Shown: positions 9,212 to 17,108 of the stretch, piece after piece
Layout of the letters: each line of letters starts with the position of its first letter
How positions within the stretch are numbered: position 1 is the first letter of the stretch
Translations under genes and position numbers: made by a program
Assembly (NCBI RefSeq): GCF_900188005.1
Contig: NZ_FZNR01000028.1
Coordinates: 1 to 64,000 of the forward strand
Source: Actinoplanes regularis
GTDB taxonomy: Bacteria; Actinomycetota; Actinomycetes; Mycobacteriales; Micromonosporaceae
Direction: 5' to 3'
Length of the DNA: 64,000 bases
The notes under the pieces: generated by a model
The model's database searches: none
Seen by the model: the letters and a program-made list of their open reading frames with translations, nothing else
Told to the model about the DNA's origin: nothing

Positions 9212-11142
9212 GCGGACTCCTTCAAAGACGCTCCGGGCTCGTCGGCAGCGGCGGTCAGCACCTCGGCGGTGGTCAGAAGCAGATCGTCACCGGACACGCC
9301 GGCAACCTCCGGATCTATCGGCCGGCCGACCGGGACGGCGAGCAGCACCCGGTGCTGCTCGCGAGACGCTGCCGCGCCGATTCCCGGGCTGCAGGCGTGT
9401 GCGGCGCGTAGCGCGACCAGCACCGGTAGGTCGTCGTCGAAGTCCGCGGCTTCCCTCAGCAGCGAGCCGAGATCGCGGACCTCTTTGCCGAGGTCGAGCA
9501 GGGCGGCTGCTCTGCGCCGGTGCTCGTCGGTGAACCTGCGGTCATCAGGTATCGAGTCCACCTCGGGGACGACCACCGGACCAGCCGTCGGGTCACGGTC
9601 CGCCGTCGGACGCAGCAGCATCGACACCAGCGCCGGCAGAGCCGCGACGTCTGGCCGGTGCACGCCCGAGGCGAACCGAAAGAACGTCTCTAAGGGACCT
9701 ACCGCCTCTGATACGGCCATCTCGAGTAGTGGCTTGAGTAGTTGCCCGTGCAGGTCGAGTGCCGCTCGTTGCGGCGGGCCGGAGAACTGCTGACGGTCCT
9801 GCTCCGCACGGAACACGCCACGCGCGGACTGAAGACGGCTCTGGAGCTGGGTGTGCCGTCTGATGCAGTCCGTGACGATATCGACGAGCTCCGCCGCCCG
9901 GCGTTTGTGACCGGGATCGTCCGACCCGTCACGCGCCTCGGTGATGTTGCGCAGGATCGCGTGCTCGACTTTGAACCGCCCCTCGATGTGAGCGAGTGCG
10001 CGGTCGAGCATCTCTGGCAGGTCGTGCTCCCAATCCACCACCCGCATGTTGCGGCGGGTGGCGTCGAGCTTCTGGCGGAGCATCTCGCCGTACTGCACCG
10101 TACGGTAACGGGCCTGCTCCGCGGCGATCCTGGCGTCCTCCAGCTGACCTCGGTTGATCAGGTTGTCGAGTTTCACTTCGGCCGCCACCTGCGCGGACTC
10201 GACATCAGTGTCGAGCGCGCCGACGAGCACGTTGATTGCCTCATCGGTCGCGCGCAGGTAGATCTCGCCTCGGGTGCCGGGCACCTCGCGGATCAGCTTG
10301 AAGTCGAAGGTGTGACGCTGGTAAGCGCCGTCGGCGTCGATCTCCCCGTAGACGTGCCGGAACACCCGATCGACCGTGCCGGCGTAGATCAGCTTCTCGA
10401 GGACCCAGCGAGCCACGCGCCGGTGCTCGCTGGACGCCCGGTCCGGGGCCTGTGAAGCCACGAACGGGGTGACGCGGTCCTCGACGACCTCATGGACCAC
10501 TCCGGTGTCGAAGTCCATCGCGATGGTGACCTGGTCGATGATGTGCATCGCGATCTCGGCCATCTGATAGACCGAGGCGTCGAGACGCTCAAGTTTGGCC
10601 TTGTGGTGGTCCAACTCGTGGAGGGGGAGAGTGCACGCGAGGGCTTTGAGCCGGCGGGTCAGCCCGAGGTCCGCACTGGCGGTCGGACCGATGCCCCGCC
10701 CGGGAGCCGCCCGCTGCTCCGTCTCGAGTGCGACCGGGGCTGTTGCCAGGGCAGCAGGTGTGTGGTCCGGGAGTGACGATGCGCCCGCCCGCTCGGGGAA
10801 CGGAATGCTCAGCGCCGTCCGGCATCGGGCCACCAGGTCAGCGGCCTCACAGAACCCCTCCGCCTCGGCACGCAGGCACCAGTCCAGGGCCTCGGCATAC
10901 CGTCCGGTACGGACGAGCAGCCCGGCTAGCAACAGCAGCGAGTCGCCGACCCCCTCCCGAGCGGCAACCCTGAACTGTCGCAGCGCCTCGTTGATTCGTC
11001 CGTCGCGTTCGGCCTTGCGCCCACTCTCCAACGCCTGTTCCGCTTGGTCGAACAGGTCGATCTCGACGCGTGGCGGACGATGGGGGTGCCGGGTCTCCAC
11101 CAGTCTCATCCAGCGCCGAACGCTGAGCTCGTCGTCGATCAT
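9208..11142 (-). CDS. jetA: JetA, MukF-like kleisin with an N-terminal TPR/Sel1-like extension
   Basis: A 644-residue protein. Residues about 30-110 form helical repeats of TPR/Sel1 type (GRINEALRQFRVAAREGVGD and GRYAEALDWCLRAEAEGF). The rest, from about residue 170 (SADLGLTRRLKALACTLPLH), is helical and winged-helix rich like MukF/JetA, followed by a C-terminal winged-helix part. The ATG at 11142 overlaps the sigma-factor stop as ATGA, so the Wadjet operon is translationally coupled to a sigma factor. The repeat extension is not what I know for JetA (DUF3375), which is why it is raised as a finding. The kleisin role is inferred from position before jetB-jetC and the fold pattern. Confidence 0.72.
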   Translation of the reverse strand: MIDDELSVRRWMRLVETRHPHRPPRVEIDLFDQAEQALESGRKAERDGRINEALRQFRVAAREGVGDSLLLLAGLLVRTGRYAEALDWCLRAEAEGFCEAADLVARCRTALSIPFPERAGASSLPDHTPAALATAPVALETEQRAAPGRGIGPTASADLGLTRRLKALACTLPLHELDHHKAKLERLDASVYQMAEIAMHIIDQVTIAMDFDTGVVHEVVEDRVTPFVASQAPDRASSEHRRVARWVLEKLIYAGTVDRVFRHVYGEIDADGAYQRHTFDFKLIREVPGTRGEIYLRATDEAINVLVGALDTDVESAQVAAEVKLDNLINRGQLEDARIAAEQARYRTVQYGEMLRQKLDATRRNMRVVDWEHDLPEMLDRALAHIEGRFKVEHAILRNITEARDGSDDPGHKRRAAELVDIVTDCIRRHTQLQSRLQSARGVFRAEQDRQQFSGPPQRAALDLHGQLLKPLLEMAVSEAVGPLETFFRFASGVHRPDVAALPALVSMLLRPTADRDPTAGPVVVPEVDSIPDDRRFTDEHRRRAAALLDLGKEVRDLGSLLREAADFDDDLPVLVALRAAHACSPGIGAAASREQHRVLLAVPVGRPIDPEVAGVSGDDLLLTTAEVLTAAADEPGASLKESA

Positions 11143-11678
11143 CGTGAGTCGTCTTTCCGCAGAACCCCGAGCCGCGCACGGGCTCGGGCGAGGTTGGTGC
11201 GGACGGTGGACACCTTCATGTTCAATGTCGCCGCGATCGCCGCGTCTTCCATGTCCGACTTCCAAGACAGCACCATGATTCGTCGCTGCAGGGGCGGAAG
11301 CCGCGAGATGGCCTCCTCGAAGTCGAGGGTCGCCGCTACCTGGTCGGAAGGGTCCGGAACGGCCTTTCGTCCACTGTCCAGCGGCACCGTGGGAAGTCGC
11401 TGGTCGGCTCGGCGCATCCGATGCAGATTGTTCTCGGTCACCCGAAAGACCCAACTCACCGGATCCTCCATGACCGAGACCCGCGGCCAGACCGTGTATG
11501 CCTTGACCAGTGCCTCCTGGACCGCATCCTCGCCCTGCTGGGGAACGTCAGCGATCCAGCGACCGTACTCGAAGATCCGGTTGCCGTTCCTGCGGACGAA
11601 GTCCTCGTAGCAGAGTCGCGGCGCGAGCCTGTCCGGGACCGGATCATCCGCCGGGTCCTCGATCGTTGTCGGCACCAT
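11139..11678 (-). CDS. ECF-type RNA polymerase sigma factor heading the Wadjet operon
   Basis: A 179-residue sigma-70-family protein with region 2 near residues 20-85 (GEDAVQEALVKAYTVWPRVS, then WVFRVTENNLHRMRR) and region 4 near 115-170 (LPPLQRRIMVLSWKSDMEDA, then the helix-turn-helix IAATLNMKVSTVRTNLARAR). I chose ATG 11678 because a purine-rich GGAAGGGGA sits just before it; an upstream in-frame start at 11867 would add a poorly conserved tail. No anti-sigma factor is adjacent. The stop codon overlaps jetA, so it most likely drives or autoregulates the jet operon. Confidence 0.82.
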   Translation of the reverse strand: MVPTTIEDPADDPVPDRLAPRLCYEDFVRRNGNRIFEYGRWIADVPQQGEDAVQEALVKAYTVWPRVSVMEDPVSWVFRVTENNLHRMRRADQRLPTVPLDSGRKAVPDPSDQVAATLDFEEAISRLPPLQRRIMVLSWKSDMEDAAIAATLNMKVSTVRTNLARARARLGVLRKDDSR

Positions 11679-12085
11679 CGTCCCCTTCCGCGAACCGCTG
11701 TCAGAGGAAGAAGTGCTGTGGCGACCCGATCCGCTACACGGGATGACGTCTTCCGCCCCTGATTCACCCGATCGGACTCGGGTGTCCGTCGCGGTGATCA
11801 CCTTCCCTGGTGATCGAACGGGCAAGACGCACACCATGTCCGGCTCGAAGGTCCGGATATCCATCACCTCGCTGTGTTGCAGGGGCGAGGGGTGCGGTCA
11901 CCGCGGATCGCGGCATGGAGAGCGCGAGTCGCTAAGGAGTGTTAAGAACGCCCGGACCAGATTCAGGTGCCGTCGACGCTCACAGACGGGCAGCATGAAC
12001 GCCGTGGTGCGGCCCAGCGGGATAGGGGCGGATCGCTGTTCTCTGCCGAGCCCACCCGGATTGCCTAGGACGGTGGGGAATTGGT
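11679..12085. promoter_or_regulatory. Upstream region of the sigma-jet operon
   Basis: About 400 bases lie between the sigma start (leftward) and the end of the next leftward gene, and must hold the operon promoter. A perfect 10-bp palindrome GGTGATCACC is seen at 11793-11802, with a further GGTGATC copy at 11809-11815. No -35/-10 pair could be assigned with confidence. The frame of the sigma gene stays open to 11867, so the start could lie further upstream. Confidence 0.4.
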
Positions 12086-13132
12086 TCAGCGAGGAACGCT
12101 GAACAGCGTCGGCTGCGCGTTCAGGTGCAGGGGCGTCTCATCCGACGGGCACACGGCCACGTTCGGTAGAGCATCGTTGATGCCCCACTTTGGTGGAAAG
12201 AAGAGCGCGATGGGAGTGGGGTTGCGGATGAAGCGAGCTTTGATGCGACTTCGGGCGCTGGCGAGCTCAGGTACCGCTTCGCGGCAGTACTTGTCGGTCT
12301 CGCAGAACAGGCCCTGGCAGTCGATGGCGTGCAGTGGCCGCCGGTACAGGCCGTTGAAAGGTAGGCCGAGGCGGTCCATTTCGTCGGCCTGGCGGTCGAG
12401 CATCCACATGATCACGTCGGTCGGTTTGTAATCGCCGAGGTCTTCGAAGCATTTGCGGATGCCGCGCAGGGCGCCGGGGCCAGCCTGGGTGAAGTCGTTC
12501 TCGCTGAAGTTGACCAGCGGCGAGTAGTTGAGGTCGATCGCTGTCTGGTAAGACATGAAGTCGCCCATGAGCGGGTAGCCATGCAGCAGGTCGTAGACGT
12601 GGCGCAGGCTGGCCGCGTCGAGGATCCGGTCGGCCAGGTCGTCGGCGAGGAACATGTGCCGCCACAGCTCGACGTGGTTGAGGTGCTTGCGGCCTTGGCC
12701 GTACGCGTCGGTCGCGCAGAGGATGAACGCTCCGGTGTACAGCCCGCGGTTGACCGTCGCGGCGTGACCGAGCGCCGCGGTGAATCTGCCGTCGGCGAGG
12801 TCATCGAGGGTCGGGTAACGGCCGAGGTGTCGCCTGACGGTCCGCCAGGTCTCGATCTTGCTGAAGGTTCGGAACGCGACGATCTGGAAGATTCGGTCTT
12901 GCGGTGTGCAGTCCTCGTCGTGGTAGCAGACATCGCGGATCATGTATTGGCTGACCCGATCCGCGGCGCGATACACGTTGCAGAACTTATAGGCACTCAG
13001 GATCGGGTCGCTGGTCCAAGGGGCAGGTTTGCCGGCGACGCGCTGTTCGAACATTGCCTGGCGCTGGCTGGCGTAGTACCAGTACAGCTCGTAGACGCCC
13101 GCTCGGGGCGTGGGCGCTCGCCGGGTCATCAC
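12086..13132 (-). CDS. 5-hmdU DNA kinase helical-domain family protein, copy 1
   Basis: A 348-residue protein of the family that Pfam describes as the helical domain beside 5-hydroxymethyl-dU DNA kinases, related to alpha-glutamyl/putrescinyl-thymine pyrophosphorylases. Landmarks are YKFCNVYRAADRVSQ (about 48-62), FRTFSKIETW (87-96), YTGAFI, GDFMSYQTAIDLNY (190-203), GPGALRGIRKCF and LFCETDKYCR (275-284), ending in FPPKWGIN. It matches the rightward gene at 17109-18146 along its whole length, so both are full-length paralogues without the P-loop kinase part. A broken third copy lies at 47.6 kb. In phages such proteins act on thymine analogues in DNA; here that is inference. Start is GTG 13132 or ATG 13129. 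It ends a three-gene leftward operon. Confidence 0.6.
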   Translation of the reverse strand: MMTRRAPTPRAGVYELYWYYASQRQAMFEQRVAGKPAPWTSDPILSAYKFCNVYRAADRVSQYMIRDVCYHDEDCTPQDRIFQIVAFRTFSKIETWRTVRRHLGRYPTLDDLADGRFTAALGHAATVNRGLYTGAFILCATDAYGQGRKHLNHVELWRHMFLADDLADRILDAASLRHVYDLLHGYPLMGDFMSYQTAIDLNYSPLVNFSENDFTQAGPGALRGIRKCFEDLGDYKPTDVIMWMLDRQADEMDRLGLPFNGLYRRPLHAIDCQGLFCETDKYCREAVPELASARSRIKARFIRNPTPIALFFPPKWGINDALPNVAVCPSDETPLHLNAQPTLFSVPR

Positions 13133-13163
13133 GCCAACCTAACGGTCTTGGCAAGCCCCCCAG

Positions 13164-14123
13164 TTACCGTTGTCGGTAGAAAACGCCTGTTCCGTGCAGG
13201 TGGAAGTAGCGCGGGTCCTCCAGAAGGGGTATGCCTGCCATCCGCTCGCCGAGCGTGTAGCGGAATCGATCAACGCCGGTGAAGTGATCGAACACGATCG
13301 CGCCGCCGACGATGGTGCGTTCCTGAACCACCTCGATCGCGGCCCGCGCCGGCGTGTAATTGTCGGTGTCGACGAACGCGCAGACGACATCTTCGTTGTC
13401 GAGGCGATGCGCGGTAGCGGCGATATCGCCGGCGACGATCTCGACGTCGCGACCGGTGAGATAGCGGCGTACTGCATCGAGGTCGGTAAACACGCAGTCC
13501 GGATGGTCGTACATGTCGAGTGGGCTGCGTCGGGGCGGGAAACCATTGAAGGTGTCGAAGCCGATGACCGGCCAGTCAGTGCCGAGCTGTTCGATGGTGC
13601 GCGACAGGAACATGGTGGTGCCGCCCTTGAACATGCCGAACTCGGCGACGACGCCGTGCAAGCCGAGTCGGGCGGCGTTGGTGAGGCATTGATGCAGGTG
13701 CGGCAGGGTGTTCGGATAGCCGTTGGCAAGTGACGGCACCAGCAGCTCGGCGAGTTGCTGGTGATAGTCCGGGTTCCGGTAGGCGAGGTGGCCGTAGCCG
13801 GCGACGATGATTTTGGGTGTGCCGTTGATGTACGGCAGTGCGGCGCGCAGCAAGCTTTCTTTGTCCTGGTCGTCGGCGACAACCACTACATCAAGCTGGT
13901 CGCGAGACAGCTGCTGTAGCGGCCGCACCGGGATGCGTAGCACCGGAGTCCGCGGCTCGTCGGTATAGATCCCGTGAAGGCAGCCATCGAATCCGATGGT
14001 GGTGAGCCGGGCGAGAAGCCTGAGGGTGGTTGGGGTGGCGCCGAGAATCGCTACGGAGGTGGCACCCTCGAGCAGTGCGGCTTCGAGGTCCTCGGCGAGT
14101 TTGACGAAGTCGTTGTCGTGCAT
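13164..14123 (-). CDS. TylF/MycF-type SAM-dependent O-methyltransferase
   Basis: A 319-residue protein. The C-terminal 200 residues match the TylF (macrocin O-methyltransferase) family: VVAEFGMFKGGTTMFLSRT as the SAM-binding glycine loop, GFDTFNGFPP, then VAGDI and CAFVDTDNYTPA followed by GAIVFDHFTG. The first 100 residues form a separate Rossmann-like unit (SVAILGATPTTLRLLARL). Known TylF enzymes methylate sugar hydroxyls using SAM and Mg2+; the acceptor here is unknown. ATG 14123 is preceded by GGAGAG. It lies 31 bases before the 5-hmdU-kinase-like gene and 91 bases after the MazG-like gene, suggesting one operon that could methylate a modified base or a glycosyl group on it. Confidence 0.72.
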   Translation of the reverse strand: MHDNDFVKLAEDLEAALLEGATSVAILGATPTTLRLLARLTTIGFDGCLHGIYTDEPRTPVLRIPVRPLQQLSRDQLDVVVVADDQDKESLLRAALPYINGTPKIIVAGYGHLAYRNPDYHQQLAELLVPSLANGYPNTLPHLHQCLTNAARLGLHGVVAEFGMFKGGTTMFLSRTIEQLGTDWPVIGFDTFNGFPPRRSPLDMYDHPDCVFTDLDAVRRYLTGRDVEIVAGDIAATAHRLDNEDVVCAFVDTDNYTPARAAIEVVQERTIVGGAIVFDHFTGVDRFRYTLGERMAGIPLLEDPRYFHLHGTGVFYRQR

Positions 14124-14214
14124 GGCTCTCCAGGGGGCCGTGTGTTGATGTCGCAGGCAGGGGCGGTTTGATCGAGGGAGTTCTTCTGTGTCTCCGGACA
14201 GGTCGGACACGGGT

Positions 14215-15153
14215 TCACCGGACCGGTGGTACTGCCGGCTTCTGGTAGGTGAGAGTGCGAGCGTCGAGATCGGCGACGAGGGTGCCGCCGCTGTGCCTGG
14301 TCAGCTGGCGCATCGCGGCAAAGCCCTGCCAGATGGCTCGCCGCCACAGCCATCCAGGCACGATGTGGACCTCAAGACCGACCGTTGCCGCTCGGGCTAT
14401 GGCGACCGCGTCGCGGGGAACCGCCTCGTACGTACCAAACTCGTTGTGGTCGGTGGCGAGCCGGGCGAGGACCGCAGCCAGGCCTTCCTCGGCGAAGACG
14501 GCGCGGGCGCCGTCTTCGCATTCGTCGACAGCCGGGTCGGACTTGCGTTTGCGTCGCAGCAGGGCGCGTAGGTTCGGTGACCAGTTCAGGACGGCCAGGA
14601 AGCCGAGATGGATCGCGTCGTGGAACCGGTACCCGTCCGGCTGGTGGGCGTTGTCGGTCAGTGGATCGCCAAGCGGTTGCTCCGATTGGTCTCCGGCGGG
14701 TTCCAGGAGAGCGTTCGGGCGCAAAGTTGTGGTTACGACGTGCTGGCCGCGGTCGTTCTCGTGCTGGCGCAGGGCCACGGTCAGCTGTCTCGGGAACCGT
14801 TCTGGTTCGGGATATCCGGCGTCGAACGCCGCGAGCGCCGACCAGCGGACGTCATCTGTGTCGGGACCGTGGAAGTCATCGAGGGCTGCCAGGCCTGCGG
14901 CGGCGACGTCGCTGAGGTTCAATCCCACCGAGGCCGCCAGCGCGGCAGTCGCACCCAAGAGATGCCCAAGCCGATCCTGCAGCAACAGACGCAGGGGCCG
15001 GCCAGCGAGCGTCCCGTCGTGCCCACGGCTGACAGCTGCTGCGACGTCACCGGCCGCCGCAGTCAGCCGGCAAGCCGTCAGCGGACCTGTTGTAGCAGCG
15101 CACGCCTGCGCGTGAGCGTGAATCACATGGTTCTGAAACTGGAGGAGATCCAC
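14215..15153 (-). CDS. MazG-like protein with apparently lost catalytic residues
   Basis: A 312-residue protein alignable with the first two thirds of the gene at 21003-22592. The shared second domain is clear (PDGYRFHDAIHLGFLAVLNW, then RALLRRKRKSDP and EEGLAAVL). The MazG-like first domain differs: where the other copy has GLAGESG and REELGDVLWYL, this one reads AAGDV and QDRLGHLLGATAAL, so the acidic metal ligands of MazG pyrophosphatases are missing. It may be a binding or regulatory paralogue. GTG 15153 has a purine-rich GAGGGAAG before it; an ATG at 15225 is also possible. It starts the operon leading to the methyltransferase and the helical-domain gene. Confidence 0.55.
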   Translation of the reverse strand: MDLLQFQNHVIHAHAQACAATTGPLTACRLTAAAGDVAAAVSRGHDGTLAGRPLRLLLQDRLGHLLGATAALAASVGLNLSDVAAAGLAALDDFHGPDTDDVRWSALAAFDAGYPEPERFPRQLTVALRQHENDRGQHVVTTTLRPNALLEPAGDQSEQPLGDPLTDNAHQPDGYRFHDAIHLGFLAVLNWSPNLRALLRRKRKSDPAVDECEDGARAVFAEEGLAAVLARLATDHNEFGTYEAVPRDAVAIARAATVGLEVHIVPGWLWRRAIWQGFAAMRQLTRHSGGTLVADLDARTLTYQKPAVPPVR

Positions 15154-15351
15154 CGCGTCTTCCCTCTTCTGGGCGTACCGCCGCTGATCACTTTCAGCGA
15201 CGGATCGGGTTGATGTCTCCATCAACGCCCAGCCCGATAAGGACGGGAAGAGCTTTGTCTATCAGAGAGAACCGATTCTCAGGCATCGACAACACCTGCT
15301 CGACCACCACACACTGTCGGTAACCGCGGCTGCCGAAATGTGGAGGCCCGC
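15154..15351. promoter_or_regulatory. Divergent promoter region between MazG-like and XRE-TPR genes
   Basis: About 200 bases between divergently transcribed genes, moderately AT-richer around 15250-15300. It should hold both promoters. No operator-like palindrome was found by eye. If the MazG-like protein starts at 15225, the space shrinks to 126 bases. Confidence 0.35.
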
Positions 15352-16728
15352 ATGGACGTCAACAGCTCGCTCTGGACATCAGCACCGATCCGCGCCGCAA
15401 TGTCTGTCGATGACGTCGGCACGGTTATCCGCTGCGCTCGCCGCGCCGCCGACTTGAGCCAGACCCAACTCGGCGACCTCTGCGGGTATTCGGTGTCGAC
15501 CATCTCCCGCATCGAGCGCGGGCAGCCACCCAGTCACGACATTCACGTACGTCGCCGAATCGCTCAAGCGCTCGACATCCCGGCGCAGTGCCTCGGCCTG
15601 GCCCCCGAAGCAGGTCACCCGTCTACACCACCCACCCGCGTGGATAGCTCCCAAACAGGGCACTGTGGCGTTAGGGTCGTTGCGACCGCAGATGGGAGGA
15701 GTGATCCGGTGCGACGACGCGATGTCCTGTCCGGCCTGACCGCGACCGCAGCAGCCACCGTGTGGCCGTGGCCCGTCCAGCGCGACGCCGCCAAGGTCAG
15801 CCTGACGGACCTCCTCAACGCCGAATCGGTAGCGGCGCCCGCACTCGCACCCCAGTCCCTCACTGACATGCTCGCCGCCGCCCGGCGTGCCTTCAACACG
15901 AGCCACTACGACGACCTCACCAGCCAGCTGGCAGTCTTGATCGCCGGCGCCGCGTCGACTCGGCAAGACGGCCGGGACCAAGACCGTGACGCTGCCGCCG
16001 TGGTCCTCGCCGCCGGCTACCGGCTGGCATCGGAGTTGTGCGTCAAGCGCAACGACGACGCACTGGCGTGGGTACTCGCCGACCGGGCACTGAACGCGGC
16101 GCGCGCTACTGGCAGCCCCGGACCTGTGGCTCACGCGAGCCGGTCAGTCGCGATCGCGATGCGCCGCGCCGGGCACCACGGCGACGCCATCTCGCTTCTG
16201 TCAGCCAGCGCAGCGCAGATCCAGCCCGGCTCACACCCGAGCGACGCCGGCCTGGCCACCTACGGTTCCATGCTGTGCACCGCCGCGTACGCCGGTGCCC
16301 AAGCGGGACGGCGGGCCGAGGCCGAAACGCTCCTCGGTGAGGCAGCCGAGGCTGCCGGGCGGATCAGCGCCCCGGTCATCGCCGGCGAAATCGCCTTCAG
16401 CCCCACGCATGTCGTCGTGTACCGGATCGGCGTTTTCACAGCGCTGGGTGACAGTGCCACTGCTCTCGATCATGCCAGCACCGTGGACGTGCAGCTTTTG
16501 GAGACTCCCGAGCGGTACGCGCGGTACTGCATCGACACGGCCAGGGCGTGGGAGCAACACGGCCGCCACGACCGTGCCACGCAGGCTCTGCACGCTGCCG
16601 AGAGCCAGGCGCCGGAGGAACTGCGGCGTCCGTCGTCCCACGAGATCATCACCCGCATGTTGTATGCGCCAACGGTCACGCCGAGCGGCTTACGTAGCCT
16701 GGCGGTTCGGGTCGGTGCCGTGCGGTAA
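15352..16728 (+). CDS. XRE-family regulator with C-terminal TPR-like repeats
   Basis: A 458-residue protein. The helix-turn-helix is at about residues 20-80 (CARRAADLSQTQLGDLCGYS, then VSTISRIERG). A linker follows with RRRDVLSGLTATAAATVWPW, and the rest is a TPR-like helical solenoid (ALAWVLADRALNAARATGSP, EAETLLGEAAEAAG). Actinomycete proteins of this layout act as intracellular peptide- or ligand-responsive regulators. ATG 15352 is preceded by GGAGG. It is divergent from the MazG-methyltransferase operon and convergent with the small regulator at 16765-17061, so it is a likely controller of the modification block. Confidence 0.8.
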   Translation: MDVNSSLWTSAPIRAAMSVDDVGTVIRCARRAADLSQTQLGDLCGYSVSTISRIERGQPPSHDIHVRRRIAQALDIPAQCLGLAPEAGHPSTPPTRVDSSQTGHCGVRVVATADGRSDPVRRRDVLSGLTATAAATVWPWPVQRDAAKVSLTDLLNAESVAAPALAPQSLTDMLAAARRAFNTSHYDDLTSQLAVLIAGAASTRQDGRDQDRDAAAVVLAAGYRLASELCVKRNDDALAWVLADRALNAARATGSPGPVAHASRSVAIAMRRAGHHGDAISLLSASAAQIQPGSHPSDAGLATYGSMLCTAAYAGAQAGRRAEAETLLGEAAEAAGRISAPVIAGEIAFSPTHVVVYRIGVFTALGDSATALDHASTVDVQLLETPERYARYCIDTARAWEQHGRHDRATQALHAAESQAPEELRRPSSHEIITRMLYAPTVTPSGLRSLAVRVGAVR

Positions 16729-16764
16729 GCGTCTTGGCCCGCACGTGCCGTCGCGCGGTCGATC

Positions 16765-17061
16765 TCAGGCTCTCGGAGTCCGCTGCCTTCCGCGATGCCG
16801 GACCGCCGGAAGCACGTCGTCCGGTGGTGCGGCACGCACCAAGTCTCCCGCCTTGAGCTGGCTCAAGTAGCGGCGGGCGATCTTCGCCACGACTGTCCTG
16901 TTGAGGTTCGCGTCCGCGACGAGAGCAGACAGCATCTGCGCCCTGCTGATCAGGATTCCCTCGTTCGCAGCGAGACGCACAAGCAGGTCGAGGTGGGCAT
17001 CGACCTCATCGGGCCACTGCACCGACGTGGTACGGCGGTCCGAGTCTTTCAGAAGGTCCAC
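16765..17061 (-). CDS. Small DNA-binding-type protein, divergent from helical-domain copy 2
   Basis: A 98-residue basic protein. It contains a segment DAHLDLLVRLAANEGILISR followed by AQMLSALVADANL and a basic tail (RHRGRQRTPRA). The size and the beta-helix-helix feel suggest a ribbon-helix-helix or small winged regulator, but no family is firmly recognised. It starts 27 bases from a 20-bp perfect palindrome that touches the start of the divergent gene, making it the natural candidate to bind that site. Confidence 0.5.
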   Translation of the reverse strand: MDLLKDSDRRTTSVQWPDEVDAHLDLLVRLAANEGILISRAQMLSALVADANLNRTVVAKIARRYLSQLKAGDLVRAAPPDDVLPAVRHRGRQRTPRA

Positions 17062-17087
17062 GCTCGGCCTCTCTATCTCCCAATGAC

Positions 17088-17107
17088 TATCTAATATATA
17101 TTAGATA
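17088..17107. promoter_or_regulatory. 20-bp perfect AT-rich palindrome (operator and -10 region)
   Basis: TATCTAATATATATTAGATA is perfectly self-complementary and pure in AT at its centre, within DNA that is otherwise GC-rich. It ends one base before the ATG of the gene at 17109 and lies in the divergent promoter. With no room for a leader, the 17109 transcript is probably leaderless and the -10 element lies inside the palindrome, so a bound repressor would block RNA polymerase. Binding by the 98-residue neighbour is inference. Confidence 0.7.
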
Positions 17108-17108
17108 C

